Translations under genes and position numbers: made by a program
Shown: positions 36,483 to 48,801 of the stretch, one piece after another
Layout: each line of letters opens with the position of its first letter
Numbering within the stretch: position 1 is the first letter of the stretch
Source: Lanius collurio
Lineage: Eukaryota > Chordata > Aves > Passeriformes > Laniidae
Reading direction: 5' to 3'
DNA: 64,000 bases
Assembly: GCA_020086605.1 (NCBI GenBank)
Contig: JACBWW010000008.1
Span: 18,757,352-18,821,351 of the forward strand
The notes under the pieces: model-generated
What the model was told of the DNA's origin: nothing
Database searches by the model: none
The model's input: the letters and a program-made list of their open reading frames with translations, nothing else

Positions 36483-39400
36483 TCAAGCTAATTTTAAACA
36501 TTATTTCTTGTTTCTGATCAAATGTTTTGGTCATTCCAGTCCAGGACTGCTCTTTTGAAAAAAAGAAAGAATCCTGTTAAATGCAGTGCCGGTTAATAAA
36601 AACCAGCACAGGCTTTACAGATGAATAAGGTATTATGGTAGACATGATGTGAAATCCTGAAAGTTTCAGGAAAATTCTCTTATTCATAAATATGGGGGTT
36701 TTTTTCCGAAAAGCACAATCAAAATGACATGAAGGACATATGTATATACATATTTAAATGAATTCTGATTTTCTAAGCTGGTAGCTCTGTTTGTTGTGAC
36801 ACTTCTGTCATTTCAGTGTGGACATTTTTCTGTACTTTTTTTCTGCATGTCTGCTGAATTAGCAGTGTCCTTTATAGAAAGTAAATTACTAGCATGGCTC
36901 TTAGTGGGAATTACAGTAATTGACAGACTATAGGGGACATAATAATCCTACACCTATTTCTGGGATTTTAAATGGCTAATGGTTGCTAAGTGCACTGTTA
37001 CAGCAAGTCACTCTGGGTTTTCCTTGCAAATGCAAGGAAAATCATGTACTGTAACAGTCTGGTTCCAGGGAAATTGACATTGAATCTTTAAATTGATCCA
37101 GAGGGGTCCAGACAGCAAATACAGGCAGAGGTATAAAAACTGCGTGAGGAAAGACAAAAAGAAATTTAGATTCATTTAACCAAGAAGAGAGTGGAAGATA
37201 ATACAACGTTCTTAAAATATTTGAAAAGTGGTAAAATTAGAAATACATCTCTGTATTCACCAGAAGTGGAGTTGGAAATGATGGGTTTATACTGCAACTA
37301 ACTTCTGACCACAAGAAAAGCTCAAAAAGAAAGGCTAATGAAGCATTAGCAATATCTGTGTGTAAATAGGATCGATAGTAACCTGCAAAGAACAATCTTG
37401 GTATCCTTGATTCTCTTCCTGATTGCAACAGATTTCAGTTCAGTGTTACCAACTACAGCTCTCCCATAAAGCACAAGTTTGAAATGCACCCTACAGATGG
37501 CACCCTGGATGCACTCGCACTAAAAAGTCACTATTTCCCTCTTTCAAACTTATTTTCACCCTGGGGAGCTATTTGCAACATTCCATACCCTAGACCAAGG
37601 ATAAAGATATCTGTATTTCTTTGAAGGGTGACTCAGCCATTGGGACTAGAAGGGAAGTGTCCCGAAGGTGCAGTGTTCAACCAGGACTGCTCTTGTCATG
37701 GAGTGAAGGCTGCTGTGAAAGAGAAGCGGTAATTGACCATTTTTTCAACCCCTGGTCTTTAGGCTAAAATCCTCTCTTTTTTTGGATTTCCATGCTGCAC
37801 ATACATTTTCTGGAACCAGAAAATGAACCTATAGTGGATGTCTATTTAATTTGTCTCATATTAGTATATAAGGGTGAAAGAATATAAATTTATATTTGCT
37901 TTTGGTAGACAGACACTTTTTTATTTTAATTTCCTTCCTAGCCCCATTTTACTCTGTTCTGTTATTCTTTAGTACTGTAACCTCCTGCTGAAATGAGATG
38001 TTTGTGTCAGTACTCTTTGCCTAAGATGTTAAAGCTTGGAAAACTCTGCTTATTAAAGTGGGTCTTTAACACTGTCAAGATTTTTGAAGCTTTAAAAAAT
38101 TCACTCCATTTCTCCCTCACCCTAAAGGAAGGCACGCACAAAAGGAACAATTGGAGCAACACAGCTGAAGTACATGATCCAAGATAGAGGTCAAGCTATA
38201 TATCACATTTTGACATAGAATATGAGCAGCTCTGTCCTTGTCATAATTTAAAATCTGAGTCACTTTGTAACCTTATTAAAAATTGAGAAAAATAAAGTTG
38301 GGGCTGTCTTCAAATGCTCTATTGAACTTTCTGTCCAACAAAAGCAAGTACCCTTTTGTTCAATATTTCTTTGTGAATTTCCACAAGAAGAGGAGATTAA
38401 AGTCTTATTTATGTCTTTCAGCAGCAAACAAACATGTACCATCTGCATATGTAAATGTAGGGAAGTCTGGGGAATATGCAGAGTTTAATTCAGGGTGAAT
38501 TAATGGAAGCCTATTTTAATATCACTGGCTCTTCTCCATGTGCCAAGCAAAACCAAAGAATGCAAGTGGCATAGTTATCCTGGCCACTATTCACAAAAGT
38601 GTTCTGGCAAAGTGTTGGAACATTTTTAAGCATCTAGAATCAGAGCAAAGGGCTCATGATCTGTACCAAAAAGTTGCAGTTGTTATTCCAGTTCTCAGGC
38701 AACAAAAGCAAACATAAATCTGATGTGGAATCTGGGTCATTGCTGGGTTTAGTTTAAAAAAAAAATCCCAATGGAAATAAAAGACCTGAATATTTCATAT
38801 ACTCTAATCATGTTTCATAGTTGCCAATGACTTCAAAGTAATCAGAGAGTTGGAAGCTGCTTGTGAATAAACAACTTAGCCATTGCAAGCCACAGAGATC
38901 AGCATCAGGAGTCCATCTTGTATCAGCAAATCCACCAATTCTTCTGGGCTCAGTTTCCCTGGCAGGGAGCTCGTCCTTTCAAACAAAGCTCAGCTATAGA
39001 TGTTTGCAATGATTAGAAAATTTCTTTAAGGAGAAAATAAGAAACTTCCTTCTTGAGAGCTGCAGATCAGCCTGCTAAGTGTACAGCCCAAGCATGTAAT
39101 GTCAGAAAGGAGATTTGGTGTTTGCACCTAGGGGGTTCTAGGAAGAAGGACAGGGACTGATAAACAGCCAATTCCTGCCATTAGAGAAGGACTAACAATA
39201 GAGATACTACTGATGATTGCACCTGTGTGATGTGAGGAGGCAGCTGAATCACCAGGCACAGTAAAAGAAGATCTAGCTTTCTTTTAAAAATTAATTGGCA
39301 CTGGGAAAATGCCTGTGAAAGGCTGGTATTTGGCCAGGGTGCTGAGGAATGTTAGATATTTGTTAGATACTGACCTTTTTTTATTACATTTCTTCTGATC

Positions 39401-39764
39401 TGTATTGCAGCTTCAAAACCTCTCTTTTCCATGTGCTCTCCTGCTTACTACTGCTTCAGGTGTTTGCCACTTTCAGCAAGTGATCTATGAGGCAAGGGCT
39501 CTCCTCTTTGCCTCCACCCGGTAGCTTTTGTACTAAAAATCATCATTTTCTGATAATTCCCCAAAACATTTACTCTCTGCATCCCTGTGCACTATGTGGA
39601 ATACAAACAAGGCACCATACCCTACCTGAATGGCATATCTAGTTGTCCACCAAATGTTTAGTTCTGCAAAAGAGAGAGTTTGGAGCAGTTCTGAATAAGA
39701 TTTCCAGCTAGTGAAGACACTTGAAGGCTGCATGTGGTGGGTCCTCTCCCAGCTTGTGATCAAT
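36483..39764. other. Noncoding DNA with a 65-bp palindromic hairpin
   Basis: No gene or transposon is recognised. The notable element is the nested inverted repeat at 36994-37058. Confidence 0.55.
36994..37058. repeat. Nested inverted repeat (hairpin-forming)
   Basis: The outer arms ACTGTTACAG (36994-37003) and CTGTAACAGT (37049-37058) are perfect complements. The inner arms TTTTCCTTGCA (37018-37028) and TGCAAGGAAAA (37031-37041) are also perfect, with a 2-base centre. The spacers between arms are 14 and 7 bases. It could fold into a small stem-loop; no terminal duplication or transposon family was recognised. Confidence 0.85.
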
Positions 39765-39769
39765 ACATT

Positions 39770-40686
39770 TGTCTTGGTTTGAAAAGATAGATGTCTGCTA
39801 AGGAAAGCAGGAGCCTCCCTTGAAATGAAGGATGCAACCCCCTTCTCTCTGAATTATTATAATTTTAAAATTAAGGGGCTTTCAGGCAAAGGTATCAAGA
39901 ATAGGAATACAGTTCTTTAGTAAAATACAGATATATAAACAGGCAAACAAACAACAATAACTACAGTGGTGACAACAAAACAGAACCACAAACCCAGTGC
40001 AGCCTCTCTCGGCTGTCAGGCCCTTTCCCCTCTGGTGCAGTTCCAGTCACAGCCGGCAGGGGCGCTGGCGGCTCCCGGTGAGCAGGGCAGGTGCGATGGT
40101 TCCCCCGCGGCTGCAGGGGGCGCTGTGGGGAGAGCTCGGGGGGCACGCAGTAATGGCGGCCTGGGATCCGGGAAGGGATGGAAGAAAGGCTTCACAAACC
40201 TCCCTGGGCAGCTGATCCTGGGGTCTGTCCGGGCTCTCCTGCCCAGGCAGGCTGGAGCAGCAGTAGGAGCACAAATTCCGGGTGGCAGGCGAGATGTATC
40301 GAGCTGCGGAGCTGCGGTAGGAAATCCCCGGAGGTCTGGGCAGGCAGGACGGGCAGGGCTGCAGAGCAGCGAAGGCTGAGGCAGCAGGGTCTGCAGCTCA
40401 GCTCCCAGCGAGGCAGGGAAGGACAGGTTTGGGATCCTGGGGTTTCTCCAGCAGGGAGGAAAAACAGCAGGAAACCCGCAGTGCTGACGAGAGTGGCCTC
40501 TCCCTGTCTCCACACCGAGTCCCAAGTCCCAGGGCAGAGCCAAGTGAAGGCAGTAGCCCAAAGTGGGCTCCTCCTCTCCGTGGCCAGTTCTTTTGTTTCT
40601 CCCAACTACCCAGCAATTTGTTGTCTCCATAACATATATGGGAGAAAATTCCTCAAGAGAAAAAAGGGAACTCTCAAACCCCAACA
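39770..40686 (-). mobile_element. 917-bp solo LTR with 5-bp TSD ACATT
   Basis: It starts TGTCTTGGTTTGAAAAG and continues with the GCAGGAGCCTCCCTTGAAAT and GAATTATTATAATTTTAAAA blocks typical of a common songbird LTR, ending CCCCAACA. ACATT flanks it at 39765-39769 and 40687-40691. The central 40000-40600 is GC-rich, which creates long overlapping open frames on both strands that are not genes. The orientation is assigned tentatively. Confidence 0.88.
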
Positions 40687-40691
40687 ACATT

Positions 40692-41357
40692 CAAATTGTT
40701 TAACGTTTGCTGAAAAAAATAGCAACTGTAGGTTACCTGCTGCTTTCTTAACTTGTAAAGACAACACAAGCATCACAATGGACTGGCACAGTAACAGTGT
40801 CATCTGACATTCTAGTTATGCCTGAACGACTGTATCTGGTATATGACATACTTTGATAAAAGAAATAGCTCAATTTGGAGACCGGTTTTAGTAAGTCTAC
40901 TTAAATTAGAGACAGTTCCTCAAGGAACTTTGTATGAGAAAAGTCAGGGAAAGATTTTGAATTTATCCATGTCTTTCTTGCCTAACTTCAACTACAACAT
41001 AATCAACTATATTGTTCTGTCAATGATTCAAAACGTAAGTTTTCTAATGCACAGGAGGAGCAATATAAAGATGAACTGCTAGCCTGGCACTTATGATATG
41101 CTCTTGTTTTGCTACACACTTCCTTTATACAGTTAGGCAAGTCACATTCAGCCTTGCCTTTGCATCAAAAAGAAAAAATAATTAACATGATGTCGCTATA
41201 TTTGGTGTTGGTTGTTGTGTTTTGGGGGTTGGGGTTTTTTTAAATAATAAAAGACAAAAAAAATGCACAAGCTTCTCAGGACAGCAGAATATGCAGTTTG
41301 AAACATAAATTTAGTGTTTGAAGCCTAGATGTATCAGTATTCATTCTTTAATTCATT
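40692..41357. other. Noncoding DNA between LTRs
   Basis: AT-rich sequence with nothing recognised. Confidence 0.6.
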
Positions 41358-41362
41358 GTCCA

Positions 41363-42211
41363 TGTTATAAATGAGTCAAAATTCATAATAAATTAAATGG
41401 TATCAAGGTTGATTTTAAGTATAAGGGATATTAGACTGTACATGTATCCAAAGATGTTATGTTTGGAATGTGCCTTGGCATGTTCCCTGGTAGCCCACCC
41501 AGAGTCACGGGTTACCCTTCTCAGTGATAACATTTGCATCTGAAGCACAGGCAGAACTTCGCACCTCCACCAGAGAGGTCTCAAGTACCCATCATCATCA
41601 GGAAGCCAGATATCCATCTGGCACATCAACCTACTCCAAATCCACTCTGCCTTTGGAAAATCCTTTTTCCATCTGAAAGGAGCAACAGATATGATCACCT
41701 AAGTTTCTGTTCCTCCCTGGACCATGCTGATGAACGGACCTCTTACCTAAGACTCTTCGTTTTAATTACACAAGGGGGTTCCTGGAAACATCAACATCTG
41801 AACAGACCCTTTACTAGAATCACAAGAGTTCCTGGAAATATCAACCAAAAACACAAAGAGAGTTCCTGGACACATCAACATCTGAACGGACCCCTGATCT
41901 CTGGACCAGAGGACCATAGAAGACAAGATGAATATGAAAAAGACAAAGGATTTTCTAGCCGGAGGCAAGAAAAACAGTATAAAAACCAGACCCAGAAACC
42001 TCGAAGGTGTGCACTACCTACCCGAACTGCTGGTGTTCAGGGCTGTGTATGTGTCACCCAGGGTCAAGAACCTAGGCTTGACTCTGCCGTTTTATAGTGG
42101 CTATTCAAAATTGTCAATTTGATCATCAAATAAACTCTGTTTGTTTTTATATTAATAATTTGGCTCATGCAATTTATTAATTCTATTTAATTGGCAGTTT
42201 CATTTATAACA
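41363..42211 (+). mobile_element. Solo LTR, family B copy 1, with 5-bp TSD GTCCA
   Basis: This 849-bp LTR begins TGTTATAAATGAG and ends TTCATTTATAACA, so its ends are near-palindromic. GTCCA flanks it at 41358-41362 and 42212-42216. A TATA box, TATAAAAA, is at 41978-41985 and AATAAA at 42129-42134, which sets the plus orientation and puts U3 at about 600 bases. U3 carries three related TTCCTGGAAA/ACA-type repeats starting at 41779, 41829 and 41863. A long sense ORF crosses U3 into R (41534-42097). Confidence 0.92.
41534..42097 (+). other. 187-codon ORF within LTR family B copy 1
   Basis: The frame is open across most of U3 and past the TATA box. The predicted product is hydrophilic, rich in His, Gln, Arg and Pro, with an internal repeat (KHQHLNRP / THQHLNGP). 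The inverted copy at 49482-48916 keeps the same frame. No known domain is recognised. It may be a by-product of a young LTR rather than a gene. Confidence 0.3.
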
Positions 42212-42216
42212 GTCCA

Positions 42217-42514
42217 TATAGGCAAAATATGATCTCCCTCTGTTACCATGGGAGCATTAAAATTCACACCATGAGTACCATCTCAGAAAAACAACCTGCA
42301 ACAACAGAGTGAAGGAGTGCTGAACAGGGCAAGAGGCAGGAATGTGAGCACTCCAGTTGAAACAGAAAATGTAATGCTGTTTCTTCCCTGAAAAGATGAG
42401 CTGGTGCAGAGGCAGTGAATCAATGTCTGCAGCATGGAGATATCTTCTGAAGCACTGAGCAAACCAAGACTCCTCACCTGAGTGACAACTGTCTTAAACA
42501 AAGTCATAGCTGTT
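42217..42514. other. Noncoding DNA between LTR and CR1
   Basis: About 300 bases with no recognised feature. Confidence 0.5.
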
Positions 42515-43394
42515 CTGCCATCCAGAGAGACATAAACAAGCTTGAGAATTTGGCCCATGTGAACCAATTTAGGTTCAACAAGGCCAAGTGCAAGGTGCTG
42601 CACCAGGGTCAGGGCAACCCACGGTATCAACACAGATTGGAGGAAGAAGCGATTGAGAGCAGCACTGCAGGAAAGGACTTAAAGGATACTGGTAGATGGA
42701 AAACTGAAATGACCTGGCACAGCCCAGAAGGTCAACTGTACCTTAAATTGCATCCAAAGCAGCATGGCCAGCAGGGCCAGGGAGGGGATTCTGCCCCTCT
42801 GCTCTGCTCTGCTGAGACTCCACCTGCAGTGCTGCATCCAGCTCTGCGGTCCCAGCGCTTGGAAGGACATGGACCTGTTGGAGCAAGTCCAGAGAAGGCC
42901 ATAAAGATGATTAGAGGGAAGAAGCATCTCTCCTAGGAGGAAAGGCTGAGAGTGCTGGGATTATTCACCCTGGAAAAGAGAAGGCTTAAGGGAAACCTGT
43001 CATGGTTTAGCACAGTTTGGGTTTTTAGTTAAGGAGGGCTCTATCAGAAAAACAATTATTACAGTCTCTCAGTACTTACAGGGGGCTGCTAAGAAAGATG
43101 GGAACTAATTTTTTAGTAAAGCCTGTTGTGACAGGAGAGAGTATAACAGTTTTGAACTAAAGAGGGTAGATTCAGACTAAGATATTAGGAAGATGTGTTT
43201 CATTATCAGGCTGATGAAACACCCTCAGTGGAACATTGTCTAGAAAGGTGTTACATGCCTGAAAGTGTTAACGGTCAGGTTGGACTAGGCTCTGAATAAC
43301 CTTATCTATTTGAAGATGTCCCCACTCATTCCAGGGGGTTTGGACTAGACATCCTTTAAAGGTCTCTTCCAACACAAATTGCTCTATGATTCTG
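42515..43394 (+). mobile_element. CR1 LINE 3' part, interrupted by a 60-bp LTR scrap
   Basis: CR1 ORF2 C-terminal sequence is visible (CATCCAGAGAGACATAAAC, then GTTCAACAAGGCCAAGTGC and CTGCTCTGCTCTGC), followed by the 3' UTR ending CTATGATTCTGT at 43394. A foreign piece at about 42998-43057, starting TGTCATGGTTTAGCACAG like many avian LTRs, breaks the copy. The copy is inactive. Confidence 0.85.
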
Positions 43395-45190
43395 TACCCG
43401 CTACCACCTTGCCACAACACACCATAAAAAAAATTACTCATGAATTCAACATCATCATGCAGAGAAAATAAATCGTGATGCTGCTCAGTGTGAAAGAGAC
43501 ACTGCTTTTGCAGCTCCCAGACAGTATGGGAAAACTCTCTCAATGCTATTGCCATGTCAAGGTAACTTTCCTGTCTCACCATCCAAGAGCTACTCTAGCT
43601 ACCTGTTGGACACTGTCGGACACAATTTTGTCACTCAACTCCAGATTTTCCATAGCAGAGCCTTGTATGTTTGGATCCTTAAAGTAATTTAACCATGGTG
43701 CAACAACAGCATAACATCCCAAGCTGGTGTTTCCAAGGAGGAACTCTGAACAAAGGAGAACCCTAGCTTTTACCCCCTCACAGTCTGTGTGTGTGACAAT
43801 TTGGGGTCATAGACCCATGCTGTGCAACTGAGTGTCCAGTCTCCTGGCTGGTGCCACAAGTCCCCATGCCCTTTGTTCTGCAAAGGGCTAGTACCAGTTC
43901 ACTACCTCTTGCCTCAGGCTCCTACCACCCAGAGCTCCAGCTGCAGCCCACACTGCAGTTAAGCTGCACACTGAGCTACCTGCATTAGATGCAGTCCAGA
44001 GCAGCCAACATGGCAATATTGATAAAAGAATAAAAGCAGTATTGTTTAAGCTCAAAGATAAATTTGTATTTACTTTACAGAAAGATTCATCTGTTTCAAA
44101 CCTCTAAGCTCATCCTTGAGAACAGAGTGCTGTTGGTTATAAGTACCACTCAGACTATCACTTAAGTTTTGGCTGCTGGCAGCTAGGCTTCTGGAGGAAG
44201 GCAACAGATAAACCAGTTTTCAGTCATATAACTCCCCTGCTAGCTGCTGCTAGTAGTTAAAAAAATCTGATTCCTTCTTCCCACAATCTCATTTAGATGC
44301 TAGGAAGTCTTATACCCAGGCCCTTTGAAATATGGTAAATACAATCTCATTGTATCTTTGATTTTTCTTAGTTTTATCAAGATAATCAACTTATGTACTT
44401 CGGCTTCAGCAGTCAAAACAATCAAGCTACTCTGGAACAGTCACCGACACAGAATATATCTTTCTCTCTGTGCTTCCTTCATTACACATAGTCTATACAG
44501 AATACTAGCAGAAAGCTTATTTTACCATGTTTTTTTCCCATGCAGGGTACACATTAATACTCTGAACACAAACATCATCTCCTCTTAAAGATTATGAGTC
44601 ACTTCTGCGTCAAAAGAAATAAAAAAAAAAACGTATTAGCACATTCTGAGAAACAAAGCACTTCAGAAATTTTTAGACTAGTATTTAGATGTACCCAGAA
44701 GTATTTTTTTTTTTTCTTCAAGGTTCACTTGCCTGAGGAAAATATTACAATCATTCTTTTCTTCCTCAAAGTTTTCACCTTAGATGTAACCTAATCTACC
44801 TGAGAGTGCATACTGGTACATTGCTAAAAAATCTGTCCCCTTCTCAAAAAACAAAAGAAAACCACAACTTCCTTCCTATAGCAGACACCACCTTCCAACT
44901 TACCTGTTCATCAGCTCTTTCTCTATATGCCTACTTTGCATTCATGTGATAATCACTAAATTGCTAATTGAAAACCATTAATTGTGTTAATTGACAAACA
45001 TATAAAATGCCCTTAATAGGCTCCGTATAAAATTTTATTAGAGGCATGATGGTGCATAAGTCTATGTTATTGTTAAACTCTATATCTGCTCTATATTTAA
45101 TCAAGACTATTTATCCCTTACTAAGTAAACTTACTTTATTAAAACCCACAGTTGCAAAATACAAATCTGTATGTTTTATGGAAGAGTGCT
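43395..45190. other. Noncoding DNA
   Basis: No exon or transposon recognised. Confidence 0.5.
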
Positions 45191-45194
45191 TCGG

Positions 45195-45670
45195 TGGATG
45201 GATGCGGTGTTTACTCCAGAGGGTCCCTCACGGAGACGCTCAGGCAGCGCTCTGCCAGCACCCACCCGTGCCCTCCATCTCACCCTCACAGGTGGCCACG
45301 AGCAGCCACTCACACACAGAACCAGAGACAGAGGCCAGAGGGGATCTCTGTGTGCAATTCCGAGGTGTTTAATGAAACCAACACACTCGAAGGAAGCAGG
45401 GACAAAGAACCAAGAACAAAAGCCCGCATGTGGTTTTATCCCAAAGTGTCCCAGGGGTGGGCAGAGCATCAGAAGCCAATGGTCTGAGGGCTAGGGGACA
45501 GAGGCAAGGGTGAGTGACATAACAGGGGCCAATGGCAGAAGGGAGGGGAGGGGGGAAGAGTCAGTAAGCAGTGGGATCTCGGTAAAGAGAGAACTTTCTA
45601 GCACAGAGGTTTACAGAAACACCTCTTTCAAAGCAAAGTGGGGGTGTAAAGTGGACTTTGCCACCTCAGC
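45195..45670 (-). mobile_element. Probable LTR of another ERV family
   Basis: The minus strand has LTR architecture in the right order: two ATTGG (inverted CCAAT) boxes near 45530 and 45478, a TATA-like GGGATAAAACC at about 45440-45430, ATTAAA at 45373-45368, and a GC-rich U5-like end. The exact ends and target duplication could not be fixed, so the borders are approximate. Confidence 0.5.
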
Positions 45671-45854
45671 AATGTTTCAGCAGGCAATCAGTAAAAACAC
45701 AACTGAGGTTAGCAAGCTCAGGATTAGCACCTGCCTGAGCTGCCTCCTAAGGTTAGTGTCATGTGGCAACTCACCAGGCATGCTTGCATTTAAATCTTTA
45801 ATGCTCGCACAGAGAATTCCTTTATTTGAATTATGTTACTGCACTTAAGAGACT
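45671..45854. other. Noncoding DNA
   Basis: Short unassigned stretch between the probable LTR and a CR1 fragment. Confidence 0.4.
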
Positions 45855-46831
45855 AAAAGGAACAGGAGGCTTGCATGGATGAAAAAGGAGCTCCTGTCAG
45901 TGGTCAGGACATAAACATGGGATATGTATCAGGGGGAAGCAGGGACAGACCACCTGGGATGGATATAGGGGTGTTATAAATGAAATGTCAATTTCATCGG
46001 ATTAATAATTTGCGCAAGCCAAATTATTAATATAAAAACAAATAAAATTTATTTCAATCAAATTGACAATCAAGATCAGCCACTATAAAAGAAAGCAGGG
46101 CCAAGCCTAGGTTCTTGACTCTGGGTGACACATACACAGCTCTGACCACCAGCAGTTCAGAGAGGTAAGTGCACACCTTTGAGATGTTTGAGTCCAGTTT
46201 TTATACTGTTTTTCTTGCTCTTGGCTATGAAATCCATTGTCCTTTTCATTCCTGATGATACTCAGGTCTGGTGCTCAGTGGTACATTTAGATGTTGATGT
46301 GTCCAAGGATTCTCTTTGTGTTCTGGTTGATGGTTTCCAGTAACTCATCCCAACCTATGATGATCTTTCCGAGAAATCCTTATATGATGACAATGAGGTA
46401 TCTCGAGCAATAGGTCCATTCATCAGCACTGTCCAGGGAGCAGCAGATCCTATCTCTTGCTTATTTCAGATGGAAAAAGATTCTTGTTGGGTAAGGTGAA
46501 ATCATGGGTCTGAGGTCATCCCTTGAGCTTGCCTGCATTTCTTATGTTAATTAGTACCTTCCTTGAGCAAGATGTCATGAGACTTGCCAAGGTGTACTCT
46601 GAACACAACTAAGTTTAAACATATATACAATTTACAAGATATAGTTTACATTTTAGATCTCACATTAATAACTTATTACATTTATAGTGTTTTAATTCCT
46701 TATGAATTTTGAGTCATCTACAACAGGGGTATTGTAAGAGTATGCAGAAAGACAGTGAAGAAGGCCAACACCCATTTGGAATTAAATCTGGCCAAGAACA
46801 TCAAGGATCACAAGAAGGGTTTCTTCAAATA
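45855..46831 (+). mobile_element. CR1 ORF2 internal fragment, split by an LTR
   Basis: The two parts 45855-45971 and 46730-46831 join into one CR1 ORF2 stretch. The first part includes GCTTGCATGGATGAAAAAGG. The second includes CATTTGGAATTAAATCTGG and CAAGAAGGGTTTCTTCAAAT. LTR family B copy 3 sits between them. Confidence 0.78.
45972..46725 (-). mobile_element. Solo LTR, family B copy 3 (diverged)
   Basis: This 754-bp minus-strand copy of the 41363-42211 LTR runs from TGTTATAAATGAAA to CTACAACA on the plus strand. GGGG flanks it at 45968-45971 and 46726-46729. It is clearly older than the other two: it has many substitutions and deletions, and the long ORF is broken. Confidence 0.85.
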
Positions 46832-48432
46832 GAATCACACAGTGGTTTTAGGTTAGAAGGGACCTTAAAGAACATCTAGTTCCAGCCCTCCTGCTATGAG
46901 CAGAGATATTTTCCACTTGACCAGCTTGGGGAAAGTCCCCTCCAGCCTTGTCTGAACACTCCCAAGGACACTCACAACTTCTCTCAGCAACCGGTTCCAG
47001 TCCAACACCACCGTTACAGTGTATAATTTCTTTATAATATCCAATCTAAGCTGACTTCTTTCAGTTTAAAGCCATTCCCCCTTGTCCTGTCACTATATGC
47101 CCTTGTAAAACACCTCTCTCCATCTTCCTTGTACACTACCTGCTGGTACTGGAAGGTGACAATTGGATCACCCTGAAGCCCTCTCTTTTCCAGGCCAAAC
47201 AATGACAACTCTTCAGTCTTTCCTCATAGCAGAGATGTTCCATCCCTCTGATTCCTTTTCAGGTCCTCCTCTGGACCTGCTCCAACAGGTCCATGTGCTT
47301 GCTGTGGTTGGACCCCAGAGCTGGGTGCAGCACTGCATGGGTACAATGTTTCCCCTTTTTCAGTCACACAGGGCTTCACCGCTGGACTGTCATGAATTTT
47401 CAAATATGGAGACTGGCTTGGCACCTGTATCAGCCATTTCCCTCAGAACTCTGGGATGAACCTCACTGGGTCCCATTGAGATAAACACAACAGCCCAATT
47501 AAAATTAATAAAGAAATAAAATATATTATGCAGCCAAAAGATCAGTAACAAAAGCCACAATTGAAGAACGAACTGTTCTGAGCCCGGGATTGGAGCTGGG
47601 TGAAGCAGTGAGCCTGACCTCTATCGCATCAGACCTCCCTGATTCATGCCAGCTATCTGGTTTTGGTTTGGGTTATTTTTATACAATTATTGGGGAGTGT
47701 CCAAACCTAGTCCATTCTTCTTGCTCTTCAACATATTCATGGGGGTTCCTCTTTCATGGTGCAGGACTGGACAAGGCATTTCCTGGATGTGATGAATTGC
47801 GCATCTCCGATGATGAAATTGTCCATCTTCGGTTCCCGGAACCCACAATGGAGTTCCCAGATCCTATAATGCTTTAACAACTGAGGTGTAGATATCAGAA
47901 GATAGTGATCAAGTCATCATCATTTGGGCATAGTGTTACTGTTCATTCGGTAAGATCCAGCTCCACCTGGGTGGACTCCTCTCTGTTGATTACGTTTTGG
48001 TAGAAAGAATTTCCTGTGCAACTGCTCCAGTGTTGTGAAATGCTTTCTCCAACCAGGCTGTTTGGGGAGGTTTGAAACTCCTGTTCTTTGTACATTTTTT
48101 TTTATCCTAGTTCATTTTTATATCCATCAGCATGAATTATAGACTTCATTTATAACACCATTGACTTCTGTGCATTCAGGTTCCTGAAGTGATCATGAAC
48201 CTGAATTTTACTTACAGTGGGAGGGACTTTGCTCCCCCAGTCCCCATCCTACTGTCCATCCACTTGAGAAGTGTGGGAAGAGAGGCTATCACTGAAGCCC
48301 AAGGCAAAAATATTGTTGAGTACCTTGGCCTTCTCCTCATCTTTGTTACCAGTCTTGTTTAACAGGGATCATTACTCCTTCTTTGACCTTCCTTTTCTGG
48401 TTAACATACCCATAGTAGCCCTTCTTGGTATT
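46832..48432 (-). mobile_element. CR1 LINE, internally deleted and split by an LTR
   Basis: The 3' UTR (46832-47345) starts with AGAATCACACAGTGG. Part of the ORF2 reverse transcriptase region follows at about 47380-47476 (CTCAGAACTCTGGGATGAAC) and 48158-48432 (AGGTTCCTGAAGTGATCATG, then AGTACCTTGGCCTTCTCC). The core between the 3' tail and this region is missing. An LTR at 47477-48157 interrupts the second part. Confidence 0.8.
47477..48157 (-). mobile_element. 681-bp solo LTR related to family B
   Basis: On the minus strand it begins TGTTATAAATGAAGTC, the same start as family B, has GTATAAAAATAACC as a TATA region near 47688, and ends TGTGTTTATCTCA. CCAT flanks it at 47473-47476 and 48158-48161, and removing it rejoins the CR1 sequence GGTCCCATTGACTTCTGTG, which confirms the borders. 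Confidence 0.85.
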
Positions 48433-48797
48433 TATATTCCTTCTTTCTTAACAAAGCAAGCTGTAGTCTTCAGTGATGAGACACTTACCATGTTTAAGCC
48501 TGTTTTATTTCTTATATCTGTAGAACAGCAATCTGCTGGACATCACTAACAGCCATGCAATGTAGGGGGGAGCGCTGTTAACAGGAGGGTGATTGGCCAC
48601 TACAAAGTGCTCTTTGTGCTGTTGGGCTTTTATTGCTTCCAATTGAAATTGATAACAAATAAAATTGGGAAGGAAAGAGCTGACCAAACAAACTGGAAAA
48701 TGTTATTTTAAAATGCAGATGCCAAAAAATGTGAAACCTGATAAAGAACATTGTACTGTTAATATTCAGGTATATCTTGCATCAACAGGTTCTCATG
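48433..48797. other. Noncoding DNA
   Basis: Short stretch between CR1 and LTR; nothing recognised. Confidence 0.5.
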
Positions 48798-48801
48798 TCA
48801 G

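Noticed and set aside
39966..40807. Several overlapping open frames of 65-224 codons on both strands
   Set aside because: They lie in the GC-rich middle of a solo LTR with a perfect TSD; they are open because of base composition.
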